Notes: generated from the sequence alone by a model not told the origin. Numbered from the stretch's first letter, positions 8,290 to 18,651 are shown. The stretch: 39,148 bases of DNA from Halieaceae bacterium (GCA_028277365.1 JANQGK010000043.1:1-39148); one strand, 5' to 3'. A program made the numbers and translations.

Positions 8290-8628
8290 ATGGAAGTTGC
8301 AGCCAAACTTAAAGGTGCGCGCATTTCAGCCCAGAAGGCTCGTCTGGTCGCCGACCAGGTGCGCGGCAAGGGTGTCGAGGACGCTCTCGACCTGCTGACC
8401 TACAGCAACAAGAAAGCCGCCCACATTATCAAGAAAGTCCTGGACTCGGCGATTGCCAATGCCGAGAACAATGAAGGTGCTGATGTCGACGAACTGAAGG
8501 TCTCCAGCATCTACGTAGACGAGGGTATGACGATGAAGCGCCTGCGTCCCCGCGCCAAGGGCCGCGCAGATCGCATCTTCAAGCGCACCTGTCATATCAC
8601 CGTAAAAGTAGCAGACGGGGAAGGTTAA
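8290..8628 (+). CDS. rplV: 50S ribosomal protein L22
   Basis: 112 residues (E. coli 110), [21 protein letters not shown]22 has a globular domain on the 50S surface and a beta-hairpin lining the exit tunnel. The hairpin region [20 protein letters not shown] is complete, with no deletion of the kind linked to macrolide resistance. It is preceded by AGAGAGG and followed four bases later by rpsC. Confidence 0.98.
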   Translation: MEVAAKLKGARISAQKARLVADQVRGKGVEDALDLLTYSNKKAAHIIKKVLDSAIANAENNEGADVDELKVSSIYVDEGMTMKRLRPRAKGRADRIFKRTCHITVKVADGEG

Positions 8629-8632
8629 GCTC

Positions 8633-9307
8633 ATGGGTCAGAAAGTACATCCGGTAGGCATCCGCCTGGGTATCGTCAAGGACCACAGCTCGGTCTGGTA
8701 CGCGGACAACAAGAACTACTCCAAGAACCTGATTACGGATCTGGAAGTTCGCGAGTATATCGAGAAGAAGCTCGACCACGCGTCTGTCAGCCGCGTCGTC
8801 ATTGAGCGCCCGGCGCAGACCGCCCGCATCACCATTCACACTGCCCGTCCCGGCATCGTGATCGGCAAGAAGGGTGAAGACGTGGACAAGCTGCGCGCAG
8901 TGCTGAGCGAGAAGATGGGTGTGCCGGTGCACATCAACATCGAGGAGATCCGTAAGCCGGACCTCGACGCTCGCCTGGTGGCCCAGAACGTGGCCCAGCA
9001 GCTGGAGCGTCGTGTGATGTTCCGCCGCGCCATGAAGCGTGTTGTACAGAACGCCATGCGCCAGGGTGCGGAAGGCATCAAGGTGCAGGTGTCCGGTCGC
9101 CTGGGTGGCGCTGAAATCGCCCGTACCGAGTGGTACCGCGAAGGCCGTGTGCCCCTGCACACCCTGCGCGCTGATATCGATTACGCCACCTACGAGGCCA
9201 GCACCACCTACGGCATCCTGGGTGTGAAGGTTTGGATCTTCAAAGGCGAAGTGATTGGCGGTGAAGAAGCTGCCGAAGCCGGCGCCAAGAAGACAGCTAC
9301 TAATTGA
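8633..9307 (+). CDS. rpsC: 30S ribosomal protein S3
   Basis: 224 residues (E. coli 233), [21 protein letters not shown]3 lines the mRNA entry tunnel and, with S4 and S5, takes part in mRNA unwinding. A type II KH domain is visible with the loop [13 protein letters not shown]. The C-terminal extension is slightly shorter than in E. coli. Only four bases separate it from rplV. Confidence 0.98.
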   Translation: MGQKVHPVGIRLGIVKDHSSVWYADNKNYSKNLITDLEVREYIEKKLDHASVSRVVIERPAQTARITIHTARPGIVIGKKGEDVDKLRAVLSEKMGVPVHINIEEIRKPDLDARLVAQNVAQQLERRVMFRRAMKRVVQNAMRQGAEGIKVQVSGRLGGAEIARTEWYREGRVPLHTLRADIDYATYEASTTYGILGVKVWIFKGEVIGGEEAAEAGAKKTATN

Positions 9308-9332
9308 CGGTTACTAATTAAGGTTTACGCAG

Positions 9333-9746
9333 ATGCTACAACCAAAGCGTACGAAATTTCGCAAGATGCAGAAGGGCCGTAACCGCGGCCTGGCACATCG
9401 CGGCAGCAAGGTAAGCTTCGGCGAGTTCGGCCTGAAGGCCGTCGGCCGCGGCCGTATCACGGCTCGCCAGATCGAGGCAGCGCGTCGCGCCATGACCCGT
9501 CACATCAAGCGTGGCGGCAAGATCTGGATTCGCGTGTTCCCGGACAAGCCGATTACCACCAAGCCGCTGGAAGTTCGCCAGGGTAAAGGTAAGGGTAACG
9601 TGGAGTACTGGGTAGCCCAGATCCAGCCCGGCAAGATGCTGTACGAAGTACAGGGTGTTTCCGAAGAGCTGGCCCGTGAGGCGTTCACGCTGGCCGCTGC
9701 GAAGATTCCGGTTGAAACGAAATTTGTAAAACGGTCGGTAATGTAA
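9333..9746 (+). CDS. rplP: 50S ribosomal protein L16
   Basis: 137 residues, [21 protein letters not shown]16 binds near the A site and the A-loop of 23S rRNA. The stretch [19 protein letters not shown] carries the arginine (near residue 81) that is hydroxylated by YcfD/RoxA in E. coli. The stop TAA shares one base with the rpmC start (TAATG). Confidence 0.98.
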   Translation: MLQPKRTKFRKMQKGRNRGLAHRGSKVSFGEFGLKAVGRGRITARQIEAARRAMTRHIKRGGKIWIRVFPDKPITTKPLEVRQGKGKGNVEYWVAQIQPGKMLYEVQGVSEELAREAFTLAAAKIPVETKFVKRSVM

Positions 9747-9937
9747 TGAAAGCGAATGAATTGCGTGAGAAGTCCGTAGAGGACCTGAACAAGGACCTGC
9801 TGTCCTTGCGTGAAGAGCAGTTCAAGCTGCGCATGCAGAAGTCTACTGGCCAGCTGGGTCAGAGCCATCTGTTGAAGCAGAACCAGCGCGACATTGCTCG
9901 CGTTAAGACTGTGCTCACCGAGAAGGCAGGGGAGTAA
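9746..9937 (+). CDS. rpmC: 50S ribosomal protein L29
   Basis: 63 residues, the same length as E. coli L29, with the two-helix antiparallel fold visible as [20 protein letters not shown] and a second helix ending in [14 protein letters not shown]29 lies beside L23 at the tunnel exit. It starts inside the rplP stop codon (one-base overlap), a coupled arrangement. Confidence 0.97.
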   Translation: MKANELREKSVEDLNKDLLSLREEQFKLRMQKSTGQLGQSHLLKQNQRDIARVKTVLTEKAGE

Positions 9938-9940
9938 ACG

Positions 9941-10207
9941 ATGACGGCAGAACAGAAGACTGCGCGTACCGCGACCGGTCGTGTAGTAAGCAACAAGATG
10001 GACAAGACGGTTACCGTGCTGGTCGAGCGCCGGGTCAAGCACCCTGTGTACGGCAAGTACATCACCCGTTCCTCCAAGATCCACGCTCACGATGAGAACA
10101 ACGAGTGCGGCATCGGGGATGTGGTTACCGTCCAGGAAACGCGCCCGATTTCCAAGTCGAAGAGCTGGAAGCTGCTGCGCGTTGATGAGAGTGCCGTCCA
10201 GGTCTGA
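9941..10207 (+). CDS. rpsQ: 30S ribosomal protein S17
   Basis: 88 residues (E. coli 84), an OB-fold protein that binds 16S rRNA early in assembly. The motifs [20 protein letters not shown] and the family block [13 protein letters not shown] are clear. AGGGGAG precedes the ATG. This is the last S10-group gene; rplN follows after only 28 nt. Confidence 0.98.
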   Translation: MTAEQKTARTATGRVVSNKMDKTVTVLVERRVKHPVYGKYITRSSKIHAHDENNECGIGDVVTVQETRPISKSKSWKLLRVDESAVQV

Positions 10208-10235
10208 TAGCAGCTGGATTAGCTGGAGTTAAGAG

Positions 10236-10604
10236 ATGATTCAAACACAAACCTATCTGGACGTGGCCGACAACAGCGGTGCCCGTCGCGTGATGTGCAT
10301 CAAGGTACTGGGTGGGTCCAAGCGTCGCTATGCCGGCGTGGGCGACCTGATCAAGGTAACCGTGAAAGAAGCGATTCCGCGCGGCAAGGTCAAGAAGGGC
10401 CAGGTCATGAACGCCGTGGTAGTACGCACCCGCAAGGGTGTGCGCCGCAACGACGGTTCCCTGATCAAGTTCGACGACAATGCGGCGGTGCTGCTGAATG
10501 CGCAGAACGCCCCGATCGGCACGCGTATCTTCGGCCCGGTGACTCGCGAACTGCGCGGTGAGCAGTTCATGAAGATTGTTTCCCTGGCTCCCGAAGTACT
10601 GTAA
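10236..10604 (+). CDS. rplN: 50S ribosomal protein L14
   Basis: 122 residues, [20 protein letters not shown], near-identical in length to E. coli (123). L14 forms intersubunit bridges and binds the silencing factor RsfS. In E. coli rplN opens a separately promoted spc operon after a roughly 160-nt gap. Here the gap from rpsQ is 28 nt with no promoter, so rplN is co-transcribed with the S10 group. Confidence 0.98.
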   Translation: MIQTQTYLDVADNSGARRVMCIKVLGGSKRRYAGVGDLIKVTVKEAIPRGKVKKGQVMNAVVVRTRKGVRRNDGSLIKFDDNAAVLLNAQNAPIGTRIFGPVTRELRGEQFMKIVSLAPEVL

Positions 10605-10651
10605 GCGGACGACGGCAAGAGCAGAGGCGCCAAGAAGGCAAAGGCAGAGAG

Positions 10652-10966
10652 ATGAAAAAGATCAAGCGTGATGACGAAGTGATCGTCCTGACCGGCAAGG
10701 ACAAGGGCAAGCGCGGCAAGGTTCAGCAGGTGCTGGACGACAACCGCCTGCTGGTCTCCGGTGTGAACATGATGAAGAAGCACACCAAGCCCAACCCCCA
10801 GATGGGTGTTGCCGGCGGCATTATCGAGAAGGAGGCCCCGATCCAGGTTTCCAACGTGGCGATCTTCAACCCGAGCACCAACAAAGCCGACCGGGTCGGC
10901 TTCAAGGTGGACGGTGATTCGAAGGTTCGCGTTTACAAATCCAGTGGCGAGGCGATTGACGCTTAA
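10652..10966 (+). CDS. rplX: 50S ribosomal protein L24
   Basis: 104 residues, same as E. coli. An N-terminal KOW motif is seen in [18 protein letters not shown], followed by [21 protein letters not shown]24 starts 50S assembly by binding the 5' domain of 23S rRNA. The 47-nt spacer before it is purine-rich (AAGAAGGCAAAGGCAGAGAG) and carries the ribosome-binding site. Confidence 0.98.
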   Translation: MKKIKRDDEVIVLTGKDKGKRGKVQQVLDDNRLLVSGVNMMKKHTKPNPQMGVAGGIIEKEAPIQVSNVAIFNPSTNKADRVGFKVDGDSKVRVYKSSGEAIDA

Positions 10967-10980
10967 GCGGACGAATAGAT

Positions 10981-11520
10981 ATGGCAACGCTGAAAGAAGT
11001 TTACAAGACGGAAATTGCGCCGAAGCTCAAAGACGAGCTGGGCCTGCAGAACGTGATGGAAGTTCCCCGCATCACCAAGATCACCCTGAACATGGGTGTC
11101 GGTGAAGCGCTGGGCGACAAGAAAGTCCTCGAGAACGCCGTCGCTGACATGGAAAAGATCGCTGGCCAGAAGCCGGTCGTCACCAAAGCTCGCAAGTCAA
11201 TTGCAGGCTTCAAGGTGCGCGAAGGATGGCCGATCGGCTGCAAGGTAACCCTGCGCAGCGATCGCATGTACGAATTCCTGGAGCGCCTGATCAGTATTGC
11301 GATCCCGCGTGTCCGTGACTTTCGCGGTATCAGTCCGAAGTCTTTCGACGGTCGCGGCAACTTCGCGATGGGCGTTACCGAGCAGATCATTTTCCCGGAA
11401 ATCGATTACGACCAGGTAGACGCCCTGCGTGGCCTGGATATCACGATCACTACGACCGCTCGTACTGACGACGAAGGTCGAGCGCTTCTGCGGGCGTTTA
11501 ACTTCCCGCTGAAAGGCTAA
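10981..11520 (+). CDS. rplE: 50S ribosomal protein L5
   Basis: 179 residues, same as E. coli. L5 binds 5S rRNA and contacts the P-site tRNA. Typical blocks are [20 protein letters not shown] and [19 protein letters not shown]. In E. coli S8 represses the spc mRNA at the rplE start; no matching structure could be identified by eye here. Confidence 0.98.
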   Translation: MATLKEVYKTEIAPKLKDELGLQNVMEVPRITKITLNMGVGEALGDKKVLENAVADMEKIAGQKPVVTKARKSIAGFKVREGWPIGCKVTLRSDRMYEFLERLISIAIPRVRDFRGISPKSFDGRGNFAMGVTEQIIFPEIDYDQVDALRGLDITITTTARTDDEGRALLRAFNFPLKG

Positions 11521-11538
11521 GAGAGAAGAGGCTGATAG

Positions 11539-11844
11539 ATGGCTAAGAAATCGATGATTGCGCGTGAGAAAAAGCGTGCGCGCACGGTAGCAAAGTTCGC
11601 TGGCAAGCGCGCTGAGCTGAAGGCGATCCTCAAGGATCCCAATGCCAGCGACGACGACAAGTGGGACGCGCAGGTCAAACTGCAGAAACTGCCCCGCAAC
11701 GCCAGCCCGGTACGGCAACAGCGCCGCTGCCAGGTTACCGGCCGCCCCCATGCGGTGTATCGGAAGTTTGGCCTATGCCGCAACAAGCTGCGTGAAGCAG
11801 CCATGCGCGGTGACGTTCCCGGCCTGGTTAAGTCCAGCTGGTAA
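11539..11844 (+). CDS. rpsN: 30S ribosomal protein S14 (long, zinc-free form)
   Basis: 101 residues, [20 protein letters not shown]. This is the long proteobacterial form: it has only isolated cysteines (in [20 protein letters not shown]) and no paired CxxC knuckles, so it should not bind zinc. S14 assembles late in the 30S head next to S10 and S19. Confidence 0.98.
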   Translation: MAKKSMIAREKKRARTVAKFAGKRAELKAILKDPNASDDDKWDAQVKLQKLPRNASPVRQQRRCQVTGRPHAVYRKFGLCRNKLREAAMRGDVPGLVKSSW

Positions 11845-11869
11845 GCGCGGTAACGGAGAGAGCAAATAG

Positions 11870-12265
11870 ATGAGTATGCAAGATCCCCTGGCAGATATGC
11901 TGACCCGCATCCGCAATGCGCAGCAGGCGGGCAAGACGACGGTTGAGATCCCGGCTTCCAAGCTCAAGCTTGCAGTCTGCAATGTGCTGGTTGAAGAAGG
12001 CTACGTTGCCGGCGTTCGCGACATGGAGCGCGACGGCCACAAGCAGCTGGTCGTTGAGCTGAAGTACTTTGACGGCAAGCCCGTCATTGCCGAGCTGGAC
12101 CGTGCCAGCCGCCCCGGCCTGCGTCGCTACGCCGGCAAGGACAAGCTGCCCACGGTTCGTGGCGGTCTGGGTGTGGCCATTGTGTCTACCAGCCGCGGCG
12201 TGATGACCGACCGAGCTGCACGCGCTGCCGGCGTCGGTGGCGAAGTACTGTGCACCGTATTCTAA
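11870..12265 (+). CDS. rpsH: 30S ribosomal protein S8
   Basis: 131 residues beginning [20 protein letters not shown], nearly the same N-terminus as E. coli S8. It binds helix 21 of 16S rRNA and, in E. coli, is the spc repressor. The C-terminal block [18 protein letters not shown] is conserved. It is preceded by GGAGAG. Confidence 0.98.
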   Translation: MSMQDPLADMLTRIRNAQQAGKTTVEIPASKLKLAVCNVLVEEGYVAGVRDMERDGHKQLVVELKYFDGKPVIAELDRASRPGLRRYAGKDKLPTVRGGLGVAIVSTSRGVMTDRAARAAGVGGEVLCTVF

Positions 12266-12309
12266 AGATTTGAGCAGTTATAGAACTAGACGATTAAAGA
12301 GCGTTCACT

Positions 12310-12837
12310 ATGTCCAGAGTAGCTAACAGCCCGGTCAACGTACCGAACGGCGTAGAGGTCAAGCTCGACGGCCGCGACCTGTCCGTAAAGGGCAGCAAGG
12401 GCGCGCTGACGATGACCGTCGACGCGGGTGTCGAGATCACCCACGAGGACAACACGCTGACCTTTGCCGCCAAGAGCCCGAGCAGCGTTGCCATGTCCGG
12501 CACCACCCGGGCCCTGGTTAACAACATGGTGGTTGGCGTTTCCGATGGCTTCGAGAGAAAACTGGTCCTCAACGGCGTCGGCTATCGTGCTGCCGTGCAG
12601 GGCAAGAAGCTGAATCTCACGGTCGGTCTTTCCCACCCGGTGGAGTTCGAGCTTCCCGAAGGGATTTCCGCCGAGATGCCGAGCCAGACCGAGATTGTGC
12701 TGAAGGGCATCGACAAGCAGGCCCTGGGCCAGGCCGCTGCAAAAATCCGCAGCGTTCGTCCCCCGGAGCCCTACAAGGGTAAAGGCATTCGTTACGCGGA
12801 CGAGTACGTCCGTCGTAAGGAAGCCAAGAAGAAGTAA
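12310..12837 (+). CDS. rplF: 50S ribosomal protein L6
   Basis: 175 residues (E. coli 177), [20 protein letters not shown]. It has two repeated domains, the second ending with the family signature [14 protein letters not shown]6 lies near the factor-binding site and the sarcin-ricin loop. The ATG is 44 nt after rpsH. Confidence 0.98.
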   Translation: MSRVANSPVNVPNGVEVKLDGRDLSVKGSKGALTMTVDAGVEITHEDNTLTFAAKSPSSVAMSGTTRALVNNMVVGVSDGFERKLVLNGVGYRAAVQGKKLNLTVGLSHPVEFELPEGISAEMPSQTEIVLKGIDKQALGQAAAKIRSVRPPEPYKGKGIRYADEYVRRKEAKKK

Positions 12838-12849
12838 GCAGGTAAGGTT

Positions 12850-13200
12850 ATGAGTGCAAAAAACGATTCACGGCTGCGCCGCGCTCGTCGCTCCCGCGCC
12901 AAGATGCGTGAGCTGGGCATCAACCGCCTCAGCGTGCACCGCACGCCCCGGCACATTTACGCCCAGGTTTTCGCGCCGGGTGGCGATAAGGTGCTGGCGA
13001 GTGCTTCCACGCTCGACAAGGACCTGCGCAGCGGCAGCACTGGCAACATCGACGCAGCCAGCCTGGTAGGCAAGCTCATTGCAGAGCGCGCCAAGGCGGC
13101 GGGCGTCGAGAAGGTCGCTTTTGACCGCGCCGGCTATAAGTATCACGGGCGGGTGAAGGCGCTGGCCGACGCTGCACGTGAAAATGGACTGGATTTCTAG
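12850..13200 (+). CDS. rplR: 50S ribosomal protein L18
   Basis: 116 residues (E. coli 117), with a basic N-terminal tail [20 protein letters not shown] and the domain that binds 5S rRNA together with L5. The C-terminal [20 protein letters not shown] is typical. AGGTAAGG precedes the ATG. Confidence 0.98.
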   Translation: MSAKNDSRLRRARRSRAKMRELGINRLSVHRTPRHIYAQVFAPGGDKVLASASTLDKDLRSGSTGNIDAASLVGKLIAERAKAAGVEKVAFDRAGYKYHGRVKALADAARENGLDF

Positions 13201-13211
13201 GGTTAAGCGAA

Positions 13212-13724
13212 ATGGCGTACAACGACCGCAAGAAAGATGACAACACCGAAGGCCTGCAGGAGAAGCTGGTCCAGGTGAACCGTGTGGCCAAGGTGGTCAA
13301 GGGTGGCCGTATCTTTGGTTTCACCGCCCTCACCGTGGTTGGCGATGGCAATGGCAAGGTAGGCTTCGGCCGCGGCAAAGCCCGCGAAGTGCCGGTAGCG
13401 ATCCAGAAGGCCATGGAGAACGCCCGTCGCAACATGATCCAGGTGGAGCTGGCCGACGGCACAATCCAGTACCCGATCAAAGCTCGCCACGGCGCCTCCA
13501 AGGTGTACATGCAGCCGGCCTCTGAAGGTACCGGTGTCATCGCCGGCGGCGCCATGCGCGCCGTGCTGGAGATTGCGGGTGTGCACAACGTACTGGCCAA
13601 GTGCTATGGCTCTACCAACCCTGTGAATGTGGTACGCGCCACCTTCAAGGGCCTGCAGAACATGACCTCTCCCGAAGCAGTCGCCGCCAAGCGTGGCAAG
13701 TCGGTTGAAGAGATCCTGGGTTAA
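13212..13724 (+). CDS. rpsE: 30S ribosomal protein S5
   Basis: 170 residues (E. coli 167). An N-terminal double-stranded RNA-binding-like domain ([20 protein letters not shown]) is followed by the S5 C-domain block [21 protein letters not shown]5 acts at the mRNA entry tunnel and in decoding fidelity. It is preceded by GGTTAAG and lies 11 nt after rplR. Confidence 0.98.
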   Translation: MAYNDRKKDDNTEGLQEKLVQVNRVAKVVKGGRIFGFTALTVVGDGNGKVGFGRGKAREVPVAIQKAMENARRNMIQVELADGTIQYPIKARHGASKVYMQPASEGTGVIAGGAMRAVLEIAGVHNVLAKCYGSTNPVNVVRATFKGLQNMTSPEAVAAKRGKSVEEILG

Positions 13725-13753
13725 TCAGCTTTATTTGGGACCACGACACAGTC

Positions 13754-13939
13754 ATGGCTAAAGAATCAACGATCAAAGTTACGCAGATCCGCAGCGTGAA
13801 CGGCCGGCTCAAGAGCCACAAAGCCTGCATCGCCGGTCTGGGCCTGCGCCGCATCGGTCACACCGTTGAAGTGCAGGACACGCCTGCAATTCGCGGCATG
13901 ATCAACAAAGTCAACTATATGCTTCGGGTAGAGGAGTAA
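13754..13939 (+). CDS. rpmD: 50S ribosomal protein L30
   Basis: 61 residues (E. coli 59), with [20 protein letters not shown] and [20 protein letters not shown], the whole L30 fold. It is a late-assembling 50S protein. Three bases separate it from rplO. Confidence 0.97.
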   Translation: MAKESTIKVTQIRSVNGRLKSHKACIAGLGLRRIGHTVEVQDTPAIRGMINKVNYMLRVEE

Positions 13940-13942
13940 GAC

Positions 13943-14389
13943 ATGTCTGATTCAATGCGACTGAATACCCTGAGCCCGGCGCCCGGTTCGCGCAAGAACG
14001 CCAAGCGCGTTGGCCGCGGTATCGGCAGCGGCCTTGGAAAAACCGCCGGCCGCGGTCACAAGGGCCAGAAATCCCGTTCCGGAGGCACCGTGAAGCCCGG
14101 TTTTGAGGGTGGCCAGATGCCGCTGCAGAAGCGCCTGCCGAAGTACGGTTTCACCTCCCGTGTTTCCCGCGTTACTGCACAGGTTCGCCTGGGCGAGCTG
14201 GGTAAGGTGGATGCCGATGTAATCGACCTGGACGCGCTGAAAGCGGCCGACCTGGTGCGCAATGATGTGCTGCGCGCACGTGTCTTCCTGTCCGGCGAAC
14301 TGGACAAGGCAGTAACGGTCAAAGGTTTGGCGGTTACCAAGGGTGCACGTGAGGCCATCGAGAAGGCCGGCGGCAAGATCGAAGAGTAA
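13943..14389 (+). CDS. rplO: 50S ribosomal protein L15
   Basis: 148 residues (E. coli 144). The glycine-rich basic N-terminus [20 protein letters not shown] and [20 protein letters not shown] identify L15, which spans the core of the 50S subunit. A 43-nt spacer leads to secY. Confidence 0.98.
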   Translation: MSDSMRLNTLSPAPGSRKNAKRVGRGIGSGLGKTAGRGHKGQKSRSGGTVKPGFEGGQMPLQKRLPKYGFTSRVSRVTAQVRLGELGKVDADVIDLDALKAADLVRNDVLRARVFLSGELDKAVTVKGLAVTKGAREAIEKAGGKIEE

Positions 14390-14432
14390 GCCGCTAGCGT
14401 CACGAACGGATTAAGCCGAGGATTGGGATTTA

Positions 14433-15755
14433 ATGGGTAGACCTTCTCTGCCGGGTGCAAACACCGCGGGAATGGGCGAGCTGCTGGCTCGCCTTCGCTT
14501 TGTATTGATGGCGATAATTATCTATCGCATCGGTACCCACATTCCTGTGCCGGGCATCAACCCCGACCAGATCGCCGCACTGTTCAACCAGAACCAGGGG
14601 ACGATCCTGGGTCTGGCGAACATGTTTACCGGCGGTGCGCTGGAGCGCATGAGCATCCTGGCGCTGGGCATCATGCCCTACATCTCCGCCTCCATCATCA
14701 TGCAGCTGATGTCCGCCGTGACGCCGTCACTGGAGCAGCTAAAGAAAGAAGGTGAGTCCGGCCGCCGCAAGATCAGTCAGTACACCCGTTACCTGACCGT
14801 GGTGTTGGCGCTGGTACAGGCCACCGGTATGGCGGTGGGCATGGCGAACCAGGGCATGGCCTACAGCGTCAACCTGCTGTTTTACATCGTGGCTGTCACC
14901 TCGCTGGTCACCGGCGCGGTCTTCATGATGTGGCTGGGTGAGCAGATTACTGAAAAAGGCGTGGGCAACGGCATTTCGCTGCTGATTTTTGCCGGTATCG
15001 TCGCCGGTCTGCCGGCTGCGGTCGGCCAGTCACTGGAATCCGCGCGCCAGGGCGAACTCAATATCCTGTTGCTGCTGGCGATTCTGCTGCTGGCGGTACT
15101 GGTGATTTATGCCATTGTGTACATTGAACGCGGCCAGCGTCGTATTACGGTGAACTACGCCAAGCGGCAGCAGGGCCGCCGCCAGTACCAGGCGCAGAGC
15201 AGCCACCTCCCGCTGAAGGTCAATATGGCGGGTGTGATCCCGGCGATTTTTGCCAGCTCTATCCTGCTGTTCCCCGCGTCTATTGCGCAGTGGTTCGGCA
15301 CCGATAACGAGCTGCTGCAGGAAATTGCGCTGGCCATCGGCCCGGGACAGCCGCTGAACGTGCTGCTGTTTACCGCACTGATCGTGTTTTTCTGCTTCTT
15401 CTACACCGCGTTGATGTTCAACCCCGAAGAAGTGGCGGATAACCTGAAGCGCTCTGGTGCTTTCGTGCCGGGTATTCGTCCCGGCGCACAGACCGCCAAC
15501 TATATCGATGGCGTGCTGACGCGTTTGACCGTGTTTGGCTCTGCCTACATCGCCATCATCTGCCTGATGCCGCAGTTCCTGCAGATATGGGCCAACGTGC
15601 CTTTTTACCTGGGCGGCACCTCGCTGCTGATCGCTGTGGTGGTGGTGATGGATTTCATGGCCCAGGTACAGAGCCACCTGATGTCACAGCAATACGACTC
15701 GGTGCTCAAGAAGGCCAATCTGAAGAATTACGGTGGTGCCGGCCGCGTCCGGTAG
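14433..15755 (+). CDS. secY: Preprotein translocase subunit SecY
   Basis: 440 residues (E. coli 443) with the ten transmembrane segments of the SecYEG channel. Visible landmarks are the plug region after TM1 ([17 protein letters not shown]), TM3 [20 protein letters not shown], the cytosolic loop with [15 protein letters not shown] that contacts SecA and the ribosome, and the C-terminal YGGAGRVR. It has its usual place at the end of the spc group, so translocon supply is tied to ribosome synthesis. Confidence 0.98.
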   Translation: MGRPSLPGANTAGMGELLARLRFVLMAIIIYRIGTHIPVPGINPDQIAALFNQNQGTILGLANMFTGGALERMSILALGIMPYISASIIMQLMSAVTPSLEQLKKEGESGRRKISQYTRYLTVVLALVQATGMAVGMANQGMAYSVNLLFYIVAVTSLVTGAVFMMWLGEQITEKGVGNGISLLIFAGIVAGLPAAVGQSLESARQGELNILLLLAILLLAVLVIYAIVYIERGQRRITVNYAKRQQGRRQYQAQSSHLPLKVNMAGVIPAIFASSILLFPASIAQWFGTDNELLQEIALAIGPGQPLNVLLFTALIVFFCFFYTALMFNPEEVADNLKRSGAFVPGIRPGAQTANYIDGVLTRLTVFGSAYIAIICLMPQFLQIWANVPFYLGGTSLLIAVVVVMDFMAQVQSHLMSQQYDSVLKKANLKNYGGAGRVR

Positions 15756-15782
15756 TCACCTGGTAAGTGTGGAGAAGAAGTC

Positions 15783-15899
15783 ATGAAAGTACGTGCTTCC
15801 GTGAAGAAGATCTGCCGCAACTGCAAGATCGTGCGCCGCAAGGGTGTGGTGCGCGTTATCTGCAGCGCGGAGCCCCGGCACAAGCAACGCCAGGGTTGA
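15783..15899 (+). CDS. rpmJ: 50S ribosomal protein L36 (zinc form)
   Basis: 38 residues, too short for the ORF track: [20 protein letters not shown] then [18 protein letters not shown] and TGA. The four zinc ligands C11, C14, C27 and H33 are all present, so this is the zinc-binding form, not the cysteine-less form induced under zinc starvation. GGAGAAG lies upstream. It is the last gene before the alpha-operon promoter. Confidence 0.97.
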   Translation: MKVRASVKKICRNCKIVRRKGVVRVICSAEPRHKQRQG

Positions 15900-15918
15900 T
15901 TGCAACTCGCGTAACGTG

Positions 15919-15947
15919 TTGATTTTTAGGATTTATGTCGCTAGAAT
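15919..15947 (+). promoter_or_regulatory. Alpha operon sigma70 promoter
   Basis: TTGATT (15919-15924), 17 bp, TAGAAT (15942-15947), then GCTGCGCC, again a GC-rich discriminator. It lies just after rpmJ and about 100 nt before rpsM, giving the alpha operon its own transcript start near 15954. Confidence 0.8.
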
Positions 15948-15953
15948 GCTGCG

Positions 15954-16045
15954 CCTTTCGCGCCGGTGACCCCCAAACCCAGGTTTCCTGGGAGGGTCGT
16001 CGTCGCGTTGCAGCGCATGTGGCTGAAGATATTTGGAGACTTTGA
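15954..16045 (+). promoter_or_regulatory. Structured alpha operon leader, probable S4 autoregulatory site
   Basis: The leader before rpsM folds as nested stems: outer GACCC/GGGTC (15968-15972/15994-15998) and inner CCCAGG/CCTGGG (15978-15983/15987-15992). In E. coli S4 binds a pseudoknot in this same leader and represses rpsM-rpsK-rpsD-rplQ (Rfam Alpha_RBS). The position and nested hairpin fit; the pseudoknot pairing itself was not proven by eye. Confidence 0.55.
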
Positions 16046-16402
16046 ATGGCTCGTATAGCCGGTGTCAACATTCCCGATAACAAGCATGCAGTGATCTCGC
16101 TGACCTACATCTATGGTGTGGGTCGTACCCAGGCGAGGAAGCTGTGCGCCACCACGGGTGTCGACGAGCAGAGCAAGATCAGCGACCTGTCTGAAGATCA
16201 GATAGACGCGCTGCGCAATGAAGTGGGCAAGATGACGGTTGAAGGCGACCTGCGTCGCGAGATCAGCATGAACATCAAGCGCCTGATGGACCTGGGCTGC
16301 AACCGCGGCCTGCGTCACCGTAAGGGCCTGCCGCTGCGGGGCCAGCGGACCAAGACCAACGCGCGTACCCGTAAGGGGCCGCGTAAGCCGATTCGCCGTT
16401 AG
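16046..16402 (+). CDS. rpsM: 30S ribosomal protein S13
   Basis: 118 residues, same as E. coli, [20 protein letters not shown]. The helix-hairpin region [12 protein letters not shown] and the basic tail [20 protein letters not shown] are typical. S13 forms bridges from the 30S head to the 50S subunit and contacts P-site tRNA. TTGGAGA lies upstream. It is the first gene of the alpha operon. Confidence 0.98.
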   Translation: MARIAGVNIPDNKHAVISLTYIYGVGRTQARKLCATTGVDEQSKISDLSEDQIDALRNEVGKMTVEGDLRREISMNIKRLMDLGCNRGLRHRKGLPLRGQRTKTNARTRKGPRKPIRR

Positions 16403-16485
16403 CTTTTTATTTTTAAAACCGCTCGGAGCCCGTGCTTCGAACGAACTTGGGAGGCGCTGCGTCACCTTCGAAGTAGTAAAGAGAC

Positions 16486-16525
16486 AAATCGAATCCGATT
16501 TAGTGTAGCTGCACCTTAAGTGCAG
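16486..16525 (+). promoter_or_regulatory. Hairpin pair in the long rpsM–rpsK spacer
   Basis: The 149-nt spacer holds AAATCG-AATC-CGATTT (16486-16501) and CTGCAC-CTTAA-GTGCAG (16509-16525), both perfect 6-bp stems. A CTTCGAA/TTCGAAG pair farther upstream could enclose a larger fold. E. coli has only a short spacer at this point. No T tract follows either stem. A processing or regulatory role is inference. Confidence 0.4.
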
Positions 16526-16551
16526 TGTTGATATTAGAGTAGGAACTCAAT

Positions 16552-16944
16552 ATGGCTAAGCCAGGTGCGAAGAGCACTCGCAAGAAAGTCCGGAAGACCG
16601 TGGTAGATGGTATTGCCCACGTCCACGCGTCCTTCAACAACACCATCATCACGATTACCGATCGCCAGGGTAACACCCTGAGCTGGGCGACGGCCGGCGG
16701 TTCCGGTTTCCGTGGCTCACGCAAGAGCACCCCGTTTGCCGCACAGGTGGCAGCAGAGCGTGCCGGCGAGGCCGCCAAGGAATACGGCCTGCAGAACCTG
16801 GACGTCCAGGTGAAGGGACCCGGTCCGGGTCGTGAGTCTGCCGTGCGCGCCCTGAACGCCTGCGGCTTCAAGATCAGCAACATCACCGACGTGACGCCGA
16901 TTCCGCACAACGGCTGTCGCCCTCCGAAAAAGCGTCGCGTATAA
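16552..16944 (+). CDS. rpsK: 30S ribosomal protein S11
   Basis: 130 residues (E. coli 129). Blocks [20 protein letters not shown] and the C-terminal [14 protein letters not shown] identify S11, which binds 16S rRNA on the 30S platform near the mRNA exit. AGGAACTC lies before the ATG, and rpsD follows after 13 nt. Confidence 0.98.
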   Translation: MAKPGAKSTRKKVRKTVVDGIAHVHASFNNTIITITDRQGNTLSWATAGGSGFRGSRKSTPFAAQVAAERAGEAAKEYGLQNLDVQVKGPGPGRESAVRALNACGFKISNITDVTPIPHNGCRPPKKRRV

Positions 16945-16957
16945 GGCAGGACAAGAC

Positions 16958-17578
16958 ATGGCAAGATATATCGGTCCCAAGTGCAAGCTCTCCCGCCGCG
17001 AAGGAACGGACCTGTTCCTGAAGAGCGGTGTGCGCTCACTGGAAAGCAAGTGCAACATCGAGAACGTCCCCGGCCAGCACGGCGCCCGTCGCGGCCGCCT
17101 GTCTGACTATGGTGTACAGCTTCGTGAGAAGCAGAAGGTACGTCGCATCTACGGCATTCTCGAGAAGCAGTTCCGCAACTACTACAAGGAAGCAGCCCGT
17201 CAGCGCGGCGCTACGGGTGAAAACCTGCTGCGCCTGCTGGAGTCGCGCCTGGATAACGTGGTTTACCGCATGGGCTTCGGCTCCACTCGCGCCGAAGCGC
17301 GTCAGCTGGTATCACACCGCTCCATCCTGGTGAACGGCCAGTCGGTCAACATCCCGTCGTACCAGGTCGCACCGGGCGATGTGATCTCCCTGCGTGAAAA
17401 GGCCAAGAAGCAGCTGCGCGTGCAGTCTGCCCTGGCCCTCGCTGCCCAGCGCGGTGAGCCCGAGTGGATTGAAGTGAACAACGACAAGCTGGAAGGCACG
17501 TTCAAGGCCTACCCGGATCGTCTGGATCTGAGCTCGGACATTAACGAGAACCTGATCGTCGAACTTTACTCCAAGTAA
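16958..17578 (+). CDS. rpsD: 30S ribosomal protein S4
   Basis: 206 residues, same as E. coli, [21 protein letters not shown]4 nucleates 30S assembly, helps unwind mRNA and is the expected repressor of this operon. The N-terminal domain lacks the paired zinc cysteines of the Zn-type S4. The central S4 RNA-binding domain is seen in [20 protein letters not shown]. Confidence 0.98.
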   Translation: MARYIGPKCKLSRREGTDLFLKSGVRSLESKCNIENVPGQHGARRGRLSDYGVQLREKQKVRRIYGILEKQFRNYYKEAARQRGATGENLLRLLESRLDNVVYRMGFGSTRAEARQLVSHRSILVNGQSVNIPSYQVAPGDVISLREKAKKQLRVQSALALAAQRGEPEWIEVNNDKLEGTFKAYPDRLDLSSDINENLIVELYSK

Positions 17579-17627
17579 TCCGTTTTACGGACTAACGTAA
17601 CGGAAAACCGAATACACAGGTGCACAT

Positions 17628-18632
17628 ATGCAGACAGCAGTAACCGAATTTCTGACGCCTCGCGTTATCAACGTCGAAGAGAAGAGCGACACCCGTGCCC
17701 AGGTTACCCTGGAGCCGCTCGAGCGTGGCTTCGGCCACACCCTCGGCAACGCACTGCGCCGGATCCTGCTTTCCTCCATGCCGGGTTGTGCCATTACGGA
17801 AGTGGACATCGATGGCGTGGATCACGAGTACACCTCTATGGAGGGTGTACAGGAAGACGTGATTGAAATCCTGCTGAACCTCAAGGGTGTTGCCCTGGTG
17901 CTGCACGGCAAGGATTCCGCCGAGCTGGTGCTGAGCAAGCAGGGCCCCGGCATTGTCACTGCCGGTGACATCCAGACCGACCACGAAGTCGAAATCCGCA
18001 ACCCGGAGCATGTGATCTGCCACCTCAATGCCAAGTCAGAGATTCGCATGAATCTGACTGTCGCTCGCGGTCGCGGTTACTCCCCGGCTGACAGCCGAGA
18101 TAATCCGGAAGAGGAAACTCGTGCCATTGGCCGCCTGCAGCTGGACGCTACCTTCAGCCCGATTCAGCGTGTGTCCTACGTGGTTGAAGCCGCTCGTGTT
18201 GAGCAGCGTACCGACCTGGATAAGCTGGTACTGGATCTGGAAACCAACGGCACCATTGACCCGGAAGAAGCGATCCGTCGCGCGGCCACCATCCTGCAGC
18301 AGCAGCTGGCGGTCTTCGTTGACCTGGAGAGCGAGAAGCTGGAAGAGGCTGCCGAGGAAGAGGACGAAGTCGATCCGATCCTGCTGCGCCCGGTCGACGA
18401 CCTGGAGCTTACGGTTCGTTCCGCTAACTGCCTGAAGGCTGAGAACATTTACTACATCGGCGATCTGGTACAGCGCACGGAAGTGGAGCTGCTGAAGACG
18501 CCGAACCTGGGCAAAAAGTCCCTGACAGAAATCAAGGACGTGTTGGCGTCCCGCGGACTGTCGCTGGGTATGCGCCTGGATAACTGGCCGCCGGCCAGTC
18601 TCAAGAACGACGACCGCGTACTGAGCGTCTAA
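17628..18632 (+). CDS. rpoA: RNA polymerase alpha subunit
   Basis: 334 residues (E. coli 329). The N-terminal dimerisation domain ([20 protein letters not shown]) nucleates core enzyme assembly. An acidic linker ([12 protein letters not shown]) leads to the C-terminal domain [20 protein letters not shown], which carries the arginine equivalent to R265 for UP-element and activator contacts. The linker is slightly longer and more acidic than in E. coli. A 23-bp inverted repeat follows the stop by 19 nt. Confidence 0.98.
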   Translation: MQTAVTEFLTPRVINVEEKSDTRAQVTLEPLERGFGHTLGNALRRILLSSMPGCAITEVDIDGVDHEYTSMEGVQEDVIEILLNLKGVALVLHGKDSAELVLSKQGPGIVTAGDIQTDHEVEIRNPEHVICHLNAKSEIRMNLTVARGRGYSPADSRDNPEEETRAIGRLQLDATFSPIQRVSYVVEAARVEQRTDLDKLVLDLETNGTIDPEEAIRRAATILQQQLAVFVDLESEKLEEAAEEEDEVDPILLRPVDDLELTVRSANCLKAENIYYIGDLVQRTEVELLKTPNLGKKSLTEIKDVLASRGLSLGMRLDNWPPASLKNDDRVLSV

Positions 18633-18651
18633 ACAGCACAGTACCGGGGCC

